From NCBI GenBank assembly GCA_015698045.1, contig BLAL01000071.1, positions 374,501 to 438,500 on the forward strand: a DNA stretch of 64,000 nucleotides, read 5' to 3'. Made by a program: the position numbers and the translations under genes. Positions within the stretch are counted from its first letter, which is position 1; the number at the start of each line of letters is the position of its first letter. This DNA is from Rhizophagus clarus (lineage: Eukaryota; Glomeromycota; Glomeromycetes; Glomerales; Glomeraceae). Positions 11,970 through 23,994 of the stretch are shown here, in pieces. The notes under the pieces are model-generated. The model was not told the DNA's origin. It saw only the letters and a list, made by a program, of their open reading frames with translations, and did not search any database.

Positions 11970-13364
11970 ATGACGAAAGGAAATTCATTGGAACAAGATT
12001 TAAGGTTATTAATAGATAATGAAAAATACAGTGATATAGAAATATTATGTGAGAATGAAAAGAAATTACATGGTTCTAGAGCAATTTTAGCGGCAAGGTC
12101 AGAAGTATTTGATAGATTACTTTATAATGGAATGAAAGAAAGTCAAATTTCTTTTCCGAAAATAAATGCTTCCGTAATGAAGATTATATTAGAATATATT
12201 TATACCGGTTCAATTAAAAAAGAATCTTTAAATAAAAATAATATAATTGAAGTCTTTTATGCTGCGGATCATTTTCAATTACCATCTCTTAAAGAGTTTA
12301 TTATGTCAACTATTAAAAATGCGGATTATATGGAAAATCATTCACCAGAATTATTATCCAAGATTGTGGAATTAATGCCATTATCAGAAGATAATATTCT
12401 TTTAAATTTATTGGTTGACACGGTATCGATTATACCATTAGATAATGTTGAATTTGGTCGATTATCTATTATAGCACTTCGACACCTTTTATCTTGCACG
12501 TATAAAAAGAATAAACCTTTTGTTACACCTGAATATGAAGTTTTTCGGTATAGTGCTATTCTCGCAGCAAAACAAGTTTCTAATGATGCATATGAAACTA
12601 TTATGGAACAGTTGCCTACCTTGGAACAAATAGGAGACTCAGAACAAGTTAAAAATAATTCTATTACCGATCATCAAAAAATTGCCAATGAATTGGAGCC
12701 ATTGACTCAATTTATTGATTTTAGTCTAATAGATGGATACATTTTAACTGATATTATCGATCCATTAGAAATTATTCCATCCAATATTATTTTAAATATT
12801 TATAAACAAATAGCTAAATCAAATGGTTTATATTCTAGTGGAATTCGAGGAATATCAATGTATAAGTACAAGGAATCAAATTACGTTTGGGATGAATCAG
12901 CATGTGGATCGAAACTTATTATTGAAGATAATGGAAAAGTTGTTCATGCACCGAGTGGTTGTGGACAGCAAAGTGTTAGAGCTAAAATGCCATTGGATTA
13001 TAAAGGAATTTTTGAATGGACTGTCATAATTGAAAAATTCTGTACTGATACTTGGTTTGGAGTATGTGCATCAGAAAATTTTAGTTACGAAGCCTGGGCA
13101 GGATGTCAACCTACTGGATGGGAATTGGGTACCTGTGGTGAATTCTCTAATTCTGATAAGAGATCGTATTATTGTTTATTCTTTCGAAAAGATAATACAA
13201 AAATTACTGTTCATCTAAATACGTATAAAAAAACTTGTGCTTTCTCAATTGATGGTACGAAATATAAGGAAATTTCTGTGAAGAATTTACCATCAAACCT
13301 TTATCCTGTAGTATCATTACGTCATCCTGGTCGCCTTCGTATTCTGCCTTATCAAAAAGTTTAA
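11970..13364 (+). CDS. BTB/POZ-SPRY domain protein
   Basis: A single intact exon of 464 codons. Residues about 10-115 form a BTB domain (YSDIEILCENEKKLHGSRAI, LAARSEVFDRLLYNGMKES, ILEYIYTGSI, AADHFQLPSL). A middle helical part follows. Residues about 255-300 hold the DFSLIDGYILTDIIDPLEII segment found in this fungal family. Residues about 335-460 look like a SPRY/B30.2 fold (FEWTVIIEKFCTDTWFGVC, CAFSIDGTKYKEI, YPVVSLRHPGRLRILP). BTB proteins of this type usually act as substrate adaptors of cullin-3 ubiquitin ligases; that role is inferred from the family. No introns, frameshifts or lesions are seen. The start is the first ATG after an AT-rich leader. Confidence 0.85.
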   Translation: MTKGNSLEQDLRLLIDNEKYSDIEILCENEKKLHGSRAILAARSEVFDRLLYNGMKESQISFPKINASVMKIILEYIYTGSIKKESLNKNNIIEVFYAADHFQLPSLKEFIMSTIKNADYMENHSPELLSKIVELMPLSEDNILLNLLVDTVSIIPLDNVEFGRLSIIALRHLLSCTYKKNKPFVTPEYEVFRYSAILAAKQVSNDAYETIMEQLPTLEQIGDSEQVKNNSITDHQKIANELEPLTQFIDFSLIDGYILTDIIDPLEIIPSNIILNIYKQIAKSNGLYSSGIRGISMYKYKESNYVWDESACGSKLIIEDNGKVVHAPSGCGQQSVRAKMPLDYKGIFEWTVIIEKFCTDTWFGVCASENFSYEAWAGCQPTGWELGTCGEFSNSDKRSYYCLFFRKDNTKITVHLNTYKKTCAFSIDGTKYKEISVKNLPSNLYPVVSLRHPGRLRILPYQKV

Positions 13365-14424
13365 AATTTAATATTATTTTTACGTCATCTCGGTATGATT
13401 TGTGTTTTTTTATTAACGTTAATACTTGTCAAAAAGAATATCTTTGAATTATTCAAATGATTTTATTTATCATTATTCTATTTATTGTCTATTGTTATAA
13501 TTATTACTTTTTCTTGCGTTCGGAAAGAGTCAATCTAAAAACCTTTTTGAAAAAAAACAAAAAAACTTCATATAAAGTTTTAAGATCCTCATAAAAATCT
13601 ATTTATGATTAACTATAAAAGTAGTACCAAATTTTTTCAGGGTAGTTTTTTATTTTGACAAGATTTAAAGAATTTTTAAAAGTTGTTTTATGATATGTTT
13701 ATGAGTATATATGTTTATGAATATATATTATTAATTATTAATTATAAACTATTATTAGTAAAATTCTACATTGCATTTTTTAGACACTTTATAGTGCAAA
13801 TTTTAAATTTTTATTTTTATTTATTTTTAAATAGAGAACCACTTTATAGATGATTGAATCACGAAGTTCTTAAGGATATACAAAATTATAACCATTACAA
13901 AATTCACTAATTAAAAGAAATAAATCAGCGTGATTCCGAGAAACGAAGTGCAGATTACAACTAAACGCACGGATGGGGGGTAGGGGAAAGCTGAACAAAA
14001 AAAAAAAAATTTAAAAGAACCAGGCTAATCACCCGAGTCTTGAATCATCATCCTTAAAAAATTAAATGGTCGGTATCGTGGCCATATTGGGTGGGTAATG
14101 TCCGTTCAGACATGCAACGAAGGTGAGCGGATGAGTTAGTAGACCCCTAACATTTTCCTTTTAAAAGACCGTCTAATAGCAATTTTACGACGGATAATGC
14201 AAACTTTAAAGAATTTCATTTTACATTGTCCATAATATTTATTGGGCCAATTAAATATGTAACGTTGGTGATCAGTCATGTGTTTAGGTCGGGATTCGGT
14301 ATTCTCGGGCCGGAATACTTCCAAGATCCCGGAACTTACTAAACAATCGAATATTATCATATTAAAGCTCGTTACAGTTTCTTTCATTTCTTTCATTTCT
14401 TTGAAAGTTAAAAGTTCGGTTATA
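13365..14424. other. Intergenic, no gene seen
   Basis: Probable 3' UTR of the BTB-SPRY gene, then AT-rich DNA, then the leader of the next BTB gene. An open minus-strand frame at 14136-14396 has no recognisable content. Confidence 0.45.
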
Positions 14425-16276
14425 ATGTATGATAATAAATTTTTACCAAAATTATCTCAAAATTTATTAGAAATTTTAGAAGATAATGAATTTTATGATA
14501 TAACCATAATGACCCTTACGTAAAAATTTTTCGTGCTCATATGGTTATTTTAAATTATCGTTCCTCCTATTTGCTAAGAATTTTATCAACCAACGTTAAT
14601 AAAAATAAAATGATGGAATTTTGACACATATTAAATTACCAAATATTTCGCCTGAAATTTTTCAAATGGTTTTAAGGTAGGAGAATTATTTTAGCGACTT
14701 TTTTTTTAAAAAAAAAAAAGGAAAAAAAAAACAATTAATTTTTACAAAATATTTTAATGCTTAATTTCATTTTAGATATATCTATGAAGGAAGACTTTCT
14801 TTAGAAGAATATGATACTTCAGATATTATTAAAATTTTAATTGCATCCAGTGAACTTAATCTTCAAGAATTAATCACTCATTTACAATCCTTTTTGATTG
14901 AAAATAAAAAAAATTGGATGGAACAAAATTTTAGCTTGATATATAAAACAAGTTTTAAGAATAATTCTTTCTTGAAATTACAAGATTTTTGTATTGAATT
15001 TATGTCTAAAGAACCGGAAAAAATTTTTTATTCAATCGATTTCAATTCACTTTCAGAAAATTGTTTGATTTCTCTTATTCAACATGATAACATTAAAATG
15101 AATGTTATTCAAGTTTGGGAATATGTACTTAAATGGGGAATTGCTCAAAATCCTAAACTTTCTTCGGATCCTTCTAAATATTCAAAAGATGATTTTATTA
15201 CTTTAAAGAATACTTTACAACGTTGTATTCCTCTTATTAATTTCTTTAATTTACCTTCTAAAGAATATATGGATAAAGTTTATCCATATAAGAAAATTCT
15301 ACCAAAAGATTTGCGTGAAAATTTATTCAAATATTTTATGGGTCAACCAAGTAATAACCAATCAAATTTGTCCAAAAAATTTGATTCCGTAGCAATATCA
15401 AGTATACAAAAAAATCTTTCAATTGAAAAAGATTTTAATATGGTGGTTGATGAAATTAATGATTTTATTTATAAATCAACAAATGAACATAATTATAAAT
15501 CAGTAAAACAGAAAGTTATTGAATATTTTAGTTATCATAATATAAATCCACAAGAGACTTATAATTGGTTATAAAATAATCAAATTAGTGCAAATTCTAT
15601 TTTTTTATTTGGATATTTTAATTTTCATGGAATTGTAATAAATAAAAATGTCGAGAAAGCACTTAATTTATTTATTAATGCGTCAGAAAAAAATCATGTA
15701 TTGGCACAATATTTTGTTGGTAAATGTTATAAACATGGGTATGGAACTATAAAAAATAAAAGATTATCTTTTAAGTATTATGAAAAAGCAGCCAATAAAA
15801 ATTATTCAAAAGCACAATTTGTAATTGGTAATAGCTATAGGAATGGAATAGGAATTGAAGAAGATTTTAAAAAGGCTTTTTATTGGTATGAAAAAGCTGC
15901 AAAAAATGGAAGCATATCAGCTTTATTTAATCTTGGTAGTTGTTATAGAAATGGAATTGGTGTTGAAAAAGATTATAATAAAGCTTTTGAATTGTATAAG
16001 CAATCAGCTGAAAGAGAAGATTCTGATGGAATGATGATGTTAGGATTTTGTTATGATGAAGGTATTGGAACTAATATCAATAAGCAAAAAGCATTTGAAT
16101 TATATCAAAATGCTGCAAATTTTGATCATCGTATGGCACAATATAATCTTGCTTTAATGTATGAAAAAGGGAATGGAATTATAAAGGACATAGATAAAGC
16201 AATTTATTGGTATGAAAAATGTGCTAGAAAAGGTGATAAGGCTGCACAATATAAATTAAAAAAAACTTCAAAATAA
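14425..16276 (+). pseudogene. BTB-Sel1 repeat protein, broken
   Basis: Start MYDNKFLPKLSQNLLEILED, then a BTB domain in pieces. About 10 nt are missing near 14511 (frame changes into DPYVKIFRAHMVILNYRSSY), a second shift occurs near 14615 before ILTHIKLPNISPEIFQMVLR, and a 99-bp intron spans 14677-14775. The next exon reads YIYEGRLSLEEYDTSDIIKI and is open to WL at 15571. A taa at 15572-15574 is followed in the same frame by NNQISANSIFLFGYF and about seven Sel1 repeats (KAFYWYEKAAKNGSISALFN and others) to 16276. The design BTB - BACK-like helices - C-terminal Sel1 repeats is a known Glomeromycotina architecture. Two frame lesions plus one nonsense codon in the long exon make it a pseudogene. 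The downstream half (15575-16276) could still be expressed alone. Confidence 0.75.
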
Positions 16277-16624
16277 TCAATAATTTATAATGAAATTCTT
16301 TTATTCATATTTTAAAACCAAGTGGATATATATTGCTCTATAAAATAAAATAAATAAATTTTTTATCAAATTTTTATCTAGTATTTATATAATGTTATTT
16401 ATACTTTATGGTTTATTATGTCTGTAATTATATATATTTTTTAAATTATAAGTACTTTCAAATATCAAGTAATTTAGATATGGGGAAATTTAATATGAAA
16501 TTTTTAATAATGAACTAAGACTAGATCAGGTCATATTGGTACTATATATTTGCAAATTTATTAATAATATGATCTTTTATAAAAAAAGTTTGTTTGATGT
16601 GAAGGATGGAAACTATCCATACTA
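16277..16624. other. Intergenic, no gene seen
   Basis: AT-rich 3' flank of the BTB-Sel1 pseudogene. Nothing recognised. Confidence 0.45.
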
Positions 16625-16626
16625 TA

Positions 16627-16801
16627 GAAGCCACCCAAATCCAAAATAATTTGGGATTATAGCAGCCCAAATGTACAAATCCAAATTAATTTACAAATTA
16701 TATATATAAATTTTGTAATTTGTACATTTGGAATTTGGAATTATGGCAGTCAAAATGTATAAACTAATTTGGAATTTACTTAAAATAATTTAGGTGGCAT
16801 C
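16627..16801. mobile_element. Mariner-type MITE with TA duplication
   Basis: A 175-bp element flanked by TA (16625-16626 and 16802-16803). The ends are inverted copies: GAAGCCACCCAAAT at the left and ATTTAGGTGGCATC at the right. A second, inner perfect inverted repeat (ccaaatgtacaaat at 16667-16680 and its complement at 16718-16731) makes nearly the whole unit a hairpin. No coding capacity. Confidence 0.65.
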
Positions 16802-16803
16802 TA

Positions 16804-17501
16804 AGTGCCATGTCAGTTCCCTTCACAAATATTAACTTTTTCAACACATCATAACTTCATATATGGGAAATAATACATATTTCTCCTCTAACATCCACAT
16901 TTAACATATCATTCAATTAAGATATCTTTCAACCTTCTTATACATTATATTAATTTCACCAACCATTACTATAGTATCTGATTCTCATAATCATTACTTG
17001 GCTCATTTAGCTACTTATATATTACTCTGTCAAAAGCCAAAAAGAATAACCTACAAAAGAGTGTCAACATTAATTAATGAAAAAAAAGACAAAGTTAAAA
17101 AGAAGCTTACCAGAAGCCCCCAAAGCCAAGAAAAGAAGAGTGTTAGTCAATGCTATAATTAATAAAAAACTACGTTAAAAATAAAATATAACAAAAGTAA
17201 AAGCATCAAAATTTTTTTTAAAAAAAAAAATCGCATATGTAACATATGATAGGGTGGCAGATAAATCGTGTGTGATTTTTCTTAATAACATGTATTATTA
17301 TTGTTGTACTTGTTATTTTTTTCTATAAAATATTATATTCACAAATATTATATTAGAAGTGTTAGATAATTTCAGTTTAATAAATATAATAATAAGATTA
17401 TTATTTAATCACTAAAGAAGTTGTTAAGTGATATCTAATGGTTCAAAAAAATATAATAGATTAATTGTTTCGGCTATGTTATGACTATATTTACTATCTG
17501 T
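16804..17501. other. Intergenic, no gene seen
   Basis: AT-rich. Contains a T8-A12 homopolymer junction at 17211-17230. No gene recognised. Confidence 0.45.
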
Positions 17502-17655
17502 TTAAGACCAAGTTACGACTTCGAAAAGATGTTGAAAAGGTGTGTCATCGATAGTTTCACGAGGTAGTTCGACGCTTCTAACATCACATGTCCGATACCA
17601 GATTGTTGTGATTTGATGGCGATCACTTGACTGCATAGTAGCAAACCATGGGTTT
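17502..17655 (-). CDS. Candidate terminal exon of an unidentified gene
   Basis: Minus strand: acceptor tgcag (17660-17656), then 154 nt open to taa (17504-17502), with base composition far less AT-rich than its surroundings. The peptide begins NPWFATMQSSDRHQITTIWY and contains CDVRSVELPRETIDD and PFQHLFEVVTW. It is not a family I recognise. Upstream exons were not identified. It lies downstream of the coiled-coil gene on the same strand, whose last frame could in principle splice into it from a weak gttaca donor near 18068 in matching phase; this is speculative. Confidence 0.35.
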
Positions 17656-18039
17656 CTGCAAAGTATTTGATAAATATTCTCTCACATAAAGATTAATAGT
17701 AAAGTAATGTATTTATTAATAAAAAAAAAAAATTTGAGTTACATGTTTAGCTGAATTCAATATAGCAATAATAGAGTTCATTTTAATAACCGTGAATGAT
17801 GATTAATACCCACAGTGAATAGGTATTGTCAAAAAAGATTTACAGTTTACTATAACAATTTGTTATTTATTTATTTGTTTTAATTTAAATATAAGTAAAA
17901 TGTTTATCTGTTATACTATATAAAAACAAATAAAACAAAATAAAATATAATAAATAAAATTTCTCAAAAGTTCTAAAACTATATTTTCTTTGTTAAAAAG
18001 TATAAGTTGGGATGTTTAAATAATTCTAGAATAATATAC

Positions 18040-20635
18040 CTATGTGCTGTATTTAAAGATATTCTCTTGTAACTCTTGAATATTAGTTTCTACTTTGATT
18101 AATTGACTTTGCAAATTATTTTTATCTTGATTTAACTGATTGATTTGAATTTGAAATTGCTGATTAGCCTGTTCATTTTGTTTCTTTTGCTTAGTTAAAT
18201 CATCAACCAAGATTTGCTTTTCATTTTGCAAATAATTAATTTGGGTTTGTAAAGTATTTTCTTTTTCTACAAATCTATTATTTTGTGTATCTAAGGTAAG
18301 CTTCAGCTTGTTATGTGTCATCTGCATTTCTCTTAACTCTTTTTGGTTATTTTCAATTTCGATTTGTAAACTTTTATGACAAGTTTTTAACTCTTGAATA
18401 TTAGTTTCTGATTGGGTTAATTGATTTTGCAAATTATTCTTTTCCTGATTTAACTGATTGATTTGAATTTGAAATTGCTGATTAGCCTGTTCATTTTGTT
18501 TCTTCTGCTTAGCCAAATTATCAACCAAGTTTTGCTTTTCATTTTGTAAATAATTAATTTGGGTTTGTAAAGTATTTTCTTTTTCCACAAACCTATTATT
18601 TTGTGTATTCAAGGCAAGCTTAAGCCTATCATGTGTTATTTGCATTTCTTTTAACTCTTTTTGGTTATTTTCAATTTCAATTTGTGAACTTTTATAATGA
18701 GTATTTAATTCTTGAATATTAGTATCTGATTGGGTTAATTGATTTTGTAAATTATTCTTTTCTTGATTTAACTGATTGATTTGAATTTGAAATTGCTGAT
18801 TAGCCTGTTCATTTTGTTTTTCTTGCTTAGTTAAATTATCAAATAAGCTTTGCTTTTCATTTTGTAAATAATTAATTTGGGTTTGTAAAGTATTTTCTTT
18901 TTCTACAAACCTATTATTTTGTATATCCAAGGTATCCTTCAGCGTGTTATATGTCACCTGCATTTCTTTTAACTTTTTTTGGTAATTTTCAATTTCAGTT
19001 TTATGATAAGTTTTTAACTCTTGAATATTAGTTTCTGATTGGATTAATTTATTTTGTAAATTATTCTTTTCTTGATTTAACTGATTAATTCGAATTTGAA
19101 ATTGTTGATTAGCCTGTTCATTTTGTTTCTCTTGCTTAGTTAAATTATCAATCAAGTTTTGCTTTTTATTTTGTAAGTGATTAATTTGGGTTTGTAAAGT
19201 ATTTTCTTTTTCTACAAACCTATTATTTTGTATATCCAAGGTAAGCTTAAGCCAGTCATTTGTTATTTGCATTTCTTTTAACTCTTCTTGTTTATCAATT
19301 TGTGAACTTTTATAATAAGCTTTTAACTTTTGAATATTAGTTTCTGATTGGGTTAATTGATTTTGTAGATTATTCTTTTCTTGATTTAACTGATTGATTT
19401 GAATTTGAAATTGCTGATTAGTCTGTTTATTTTGTTTCTCCAGCTTAGTTAAATTAATAACCAAATTTTGCTTTTCATTTTGTAAATAAGTAATTTTGGT
19501 TTCTAAAGTATTTTCATTTTCTACAAATTTACTATTTTGTATATCCAAGGCAAGCTTCAGCTTGTCATGTGTCATCTGCATTTCTTTTAACTTTTTTTGG
19601 TTATTTTCAATTTCAATTTGTGAACTTTCATAATAAATTCTTAACTCTCGAATATCAGTTTCTGATTGGGTTAATTGATTTTGCAGATTATCATTTTCTT
19701 GTTTTAGCTGATTGATTTGAATTTGAAATAGCTGATTAGTCTGTTTATTTTGTTTCTTTTGTTCAGCTAAATTTTCGACTATTTCATTTTGCAAGAGAGT
19801 AATTTGATCTTGTAAAGTTTTTTCTTTTTCTATAAATTTTCTATTTTGTTCAGTTAAATCAATTATCAAATTTTGATTATCTCGTTTAAATTGAGAATTT
19901 TTCTGTTGTAAATCAATTAATTCCAATTGAATAACTTGATATCTCAATTGTATTTCTTCTAATTTCTTTTCTTGTTCAATTGATGTTAGTTGTTTAGATA
20001 TCAATTCTTGAACATTAGTTTCTGCTTGAGCTAATTGATTTTGCAGTCTATTGATTTGAGTTTGATAATGATAAACTGAAAATTTTAAAGTAAAAAAATT
20101 AATTAATTATATACATTAAATATGAAAAATAAATAACTGCAGTGATGAACTTATGACTTACCATCTGAAATATTTTATAAATAATAAGTTCAGTAAATGA
20201 AAAAATTCAATTATTTTAATTAAATGTATACATTGTATAATATAAATAGAATAAGTTAATAGGATAATTTAAATTATATGTAAGGGTCATATAAATATAA
20301 TAGAATTAAACTTATAACTTACGCCCTATATTAAATAATTTAATAAAATATTGGATTAGGTTTAAACATAAATAAATATTTATACATACATATAAATACC
20401 ATATAAATAAAATGAGTGACTTATAACTTACATTCTGTATTACAGTATTATTATTATATTTTTTTTTTTAAAAAAAAAAAAATTTTAGTTTTATTTAAAT
20501 TATATACGAAATGTCATAAAAATAAATTAAGTTAAAATATGTATCACGTAAAATACAAATATAAAAGTTTAAGAAACTTGTAATTTACAAGCCGTAAAAT
20601 AATTATGTTTTACCTTCATCATTCCTTCGAGCCAT
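18040..20635 (-). CDS. Long repetitive coiled-coil protein with micro-exons at its 5' end
   Basis: The main exon (20075-18040) follows the acceptor ttttcag and encodes about 678 residues of Gln/Asn/Lys/Glu-rich coiled coil. It is built from about six tandem units of some 105 residues (for example NNRFVEKENTLQTQINYLQN, QQFQIQINQLNQEKNNLQNQ, SSQIEIENNQKELKEMQ). Exon 1 (20635-20614) is 22 nt, coding MARRNDE plus one base, with donor gtaaaa. Its phase matches the main exon (one base plus two). Between them are three 3-nt units bounded by acceptors and gtaagt donors (see next entry). With all three the protein is 688 residues, without them 685. No transmembrane segment or catalytic motif is seen. 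It probably acts as a scaffold or tether; no family name is justified. Confidence 0.72.
20162..20434 (-). other. Three candidate 3-nt micro-exons in one intron
   Basis: On the minus strand the intron between 20613 and 20076 contains tacag|AAT|gtaagt (exon 20434-20432), atag|GGC|gtaagt (20325-20323) and ttcag|ATG|gtaagt (20164-20162). All three donors are gtaagt followed by a shared t/cataagt. The resulting introns would be 179, 106, 158 and 86 bp, normal sizes here. A fourth degenerate copy of the same core (gtaaattacaagt) lies at about 20575-20590 without an AG acceptor. Each unit is 3 nt, so including or skipping any of them keeps the frame. Together they would insert E-W-H before V. Confidence 0.55.
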
Positions 20636-20939
20636 TGTTAAGACTATGTGCATTCAAAACTTTTTTACTAGAGTATATATAGTATATCCGGAATAAATAA
20701 CAGAATAAGTAAAATCAACAATCGGCATATCGGTCAATCATTTATCCGAGACTTTACTAATTCGATACTAATGTGAATGCAGATGCTAAGCAAAATATGT
20801 GATTGCTGATCATTTTCTGATTATATAGTAAGACTTCTTCCTGCTAGAAGTGCAGCCTTTATGGTTACAACATATGACTTAACTATTACGTCGATTACGT
20901 TTATGACTTAAGTTGCTTTATATTCTAAAGACTGCACCC

Positions 20940-21903
20940 CTACTTCCCGCTGATCCCACACCAAATTTCACGAAAGTTTTTAGAGACTCTCTTTCGTTAA
21001 ACTATCCTTTTTACACCCCAAAAAGAGTCCACAACGAAGAAGTTAAGTTCCTCGAAATAACTTTATGTATAGTTTGTTAATCCCACTCAACCGTATATAA
21101 CTTTAACGGTTTTTGGATACTTTATTTTTTTTTTGTTACCACGACACAGCTTACAACTTACGAATATTTTCACCACTACTCTCTTTTGAGTTTACACGAG
21201 GTAGTCCTAGGACTAATAGAAACACTTTTATCCTTACAAACTTTTAATTTTGTGTACCCTTAAAATCTCTATTATGTCTCTCTCAAAACCTATTTCCTTC
21301 CCTGAAGATACTAGAGGTTACAACACGATCTACAACCCTTACAAAAGTAAAACCTTCTTTTTTGACGACCCTCTTCAATTACCAAACTGAACTACCGAAA
21401 AACGTTTCGGCATATATGGACCCCAATTAAAAATTCACACAAATGATTACAAATTCAACAACACCAATCAAGCGGAATTTTACTCAACTTCTCCTTTTCC
21501 AAATGAAAAGTATTGTTTATCTTTATTTTTGACCTACTTTTTCGATACTCAAAAAGTTATCCCTCGTCGTGTTCAGAATAAATATTTTCCTTTAATTAGA
21601 AAATAACTTTTAGAACGAATCAATATTATTAAAAAACGTTCTCATTCGTCTATTTATGTTCCATGCAACCACGTGATTGAAATTTGTCACACAGAACCCC
21701 GTGATTACATCTCTCTGAACTTTTCGCGTCTCGACACAACCATTCCTAAAAAACATTTAACAAAGGATCTTTATTCATTACCTTCACCTATTGTCCTTTC
21801 AACACACCCGACATCTCACCGTAAAGGCTGTTTTCTTCATCAAAAATACATCAAGAAATATACCTTCTATGATTTTCCCATGGAAGATATCAAGATAGTC
21901 TAA
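20940..21903 (+). pseudogene. Fragment of a dispersed repeat ORF family (NKYF family)
   Basis: Readable stretches: GPQLKIHTND, PNEKYCLSLFLTYFFDTQKV, IPRRVQNKYFPLIRK, a taa near 21604-21606, then LLERINIIKKRSHSSIYVPC and an open frame to 21903. The pattern TND...PN.K/F...L.F...(V)IP.RVQNKYF.LIR recurs at 62611-62871 (minus) and more distantly in the ORF at 36267-37955 (QFPSHVVTKYFSRLRVLLKE). It is therefore a decayed copy of a dispersed, probably mobile, sequence. Earlier parts (20940-21400) have several stops. I do not know the biochemical function. Confidence 0.5.
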
Positions 21904-22017
21904 GTGGTTTAATCGGTTCATTGATTAAGCAATGGCAAACGCGATAATATTATATTTTAAAATCGAAGTACTAAAAAGTAATGTCAATAAGATTAGATTT
22001 TTTTAAAGTTAATAGAT

Positions 22018-22090
22018 CGAGCTCACCAGGGGTCGAACCTGGAATCTCCTGATTCGTAGTCAGGCGCCTTATCCATTTGGCCATGAGCCC
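22018..22090 (-). tRNA. tRNA-Arg (anticodon ACG)
   Basis: The minus strand folds as a complete cloverleaf of 73 nt without an intron. The acceptor stem is GGGCTCA paired with TGAGCTC (one G-T pair), the D arm contains GGCCAAATGGATAAGG, the anticodon stem is CTGA/TCAG around the loop CTACGAA (anticodon ACG, first base read as inosine), and the T arm is CCAGG-TTCGACC-CCTGG. Both internal promoter boxes are present (TGGCCAAATGG and GGTTCGACCCC). Confidence 0.95.
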
Positions 22091-23652
22091 ATTTTTTATT
22101 TGTTGGAAGATTAATTTAAAAATGTTTTATAAAATAGGTGGTTATTTTCATTGGATTAGAAAGTTTAGAAACTCAAAACATAACTCGATATTATCTGCTC
22201 AAAATTTAAATGATAATAAAAAAAAGTTTTGTCTATCATATTTTGCGCAATTTCTTTTTTTATTGAACGGCAATTTTTTCCCGTTACTTAATGTATCCAT
22301 ATGACTTTTTTTATCGAATAACTGTGATGAAAATGTAATAAACTTTAAATGAAAGGAACTTTCTAATACAGGTATAATGAAATTTTTTTTGGCCAAACAT
22401 AATTTGCAAAATACCTTTTTTTATTTCCTGATGAAGAAATGTGTTATAGGTAATAAAGTTATGGTAATTTTAGGTAATCAAGAAGTTATGGGTAAAATTA
22501 TATTTGCAATTATATCGTTATAATTTATATAATAAATAAAGATTTTCAAAACATAATTTCTCAATCAATTTTGTATAAATATTTGTAAATTACTATCAAA
22601 ATGTTTATCTTGGTAAAACGAATTCAACAAGCTATAAAGCATTAAACTCTGATCATTTAATTATCACAATATCATCGAAATACTTTTAATTTTCTAATTA
22701 TATGTATATATATATATTATTATTATTAAATTTTAACTAATTTCAAAGTTTTAGAATTTAAAAACATTAATTTTCAGATCTTATAACTAAATTTATTATA
22801 TTATTTATGTAAAAAATTTCAATTTTTCATTTTATCAAAATTTTAAAAGTTACTATTAGTAAAAGTCATCTAATAATAACGTGATTTTGATATACAGTAA
22901 ATTCAAACTAATATTAAGCCGTTTGTAAATTTTAATTGTATGTTATTGTGTAGAATTTTTCAATTAAAGCTAATTAATGAATTATATCGTTGTGATAACT
23001 GACTATCAAATGATCGACAAATGATCGCCGAAATTGTGATAAGATAGGGATGTCCGTTATGCTGGTGAAGGTATGGGAATGCTTTATTAATTTGTATTAA
23101 TTTTCATGAAGTTAAGCTTTATTTCATTAGTAAAGTGACCAAATGTCTTGAAATAAAAAAAAATAACTTGTCTTAGTATTATGAAAAAAAAATCATTAAG
23201 TAATATTGTTCTGTGGATATCAGTTATTGAATTGATTTTTATAGGACCAGCTTAAAAATTTCGTAAGTTTCATGTAATATACCATTTAGTATAATACAAT
23301 TAATAAAATTGTGTAAAAATATTAAATATTTTTATTTTTTAATATTTTAATTATGTAAAATACATATTTTTTATTCTTTAACATTTTTTTAAAAAGCGCA
23401 AAAATTTTTTTTCAAGATAAACATTACACAGAAATATTAATGAAAAATGTGAACATTTCGGTCGTTTAATGTGACTCGTATATCATATTTCCTCGAGAGA
23501 TAGATGTGGCGCAATAGATGTAGTGAAGAGGTTTGAGAAGCGCTTAAGCTTTCAGTATTATCAGTTCTAATTTTTTATTATTATGTGTACCAGAATTAAA
23601 TTTCTTCAAAAAAAAAAAAACTTCCGTAGAAAATATTGAAATAGAAAGTATT
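22091..23652. other. Intergenic, no gene seen
   Basis: AT-rich DNA upstream of the tRNA and before the first TA-flanked MITE. A run of T follows the tRNA 3' end only weakly. No coding region recognised. Confidence 0.45.
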
Positions 23653-23654
23653 TA

Positions 23655-23840
23655 TCGCCGTTTCAAAATGATGTATGCAGTTATATCTGAATAAAAAAAA
23701 AAAAGAAAACCGAAAACCGGACGAAAACCGGATGAAAACCGGATGAAAACCGAACAAAACATGGATGAAAATCGGACGAATATTGGTATTCGAATATTCA
23801 ATCAACGAATAAATAGCGTACACCATTTTGAAAACGGCGA
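23655..23840. mobile_element. TA-flanked MITE, copy 1
   Basis: A 186-bp element with inverted ends TCGCCGTTTCAAAATG and CATTTTGAAAACGGCGA, flanked by TA. The interior has an 11-bp minisatellite of aaccggatgaa variants. It is the same family as 23995-24167 and 28324-28494. Confidence 0.75.
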
Positions 23841-23994
23841 TAAACTCACGATAAATATCTTGGACGATATTTGTATTTATTTCAGACGAACTTGTGTGTT
23901 TATCTGAAAACTTTGAATTTTCTTTGTGTTGTCTGTTTTCTAGAAGTCATCTTAGTTTTTATTTAACTTTTTAAAGTAAAAGAAACCGAGTTTA

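Noticed and set aside
22077..22396. Two open frames of 65-75 codons next to the tRNA
   Set aside because: One overlaps the tRNA gene itself and neither has recognisable protein content.
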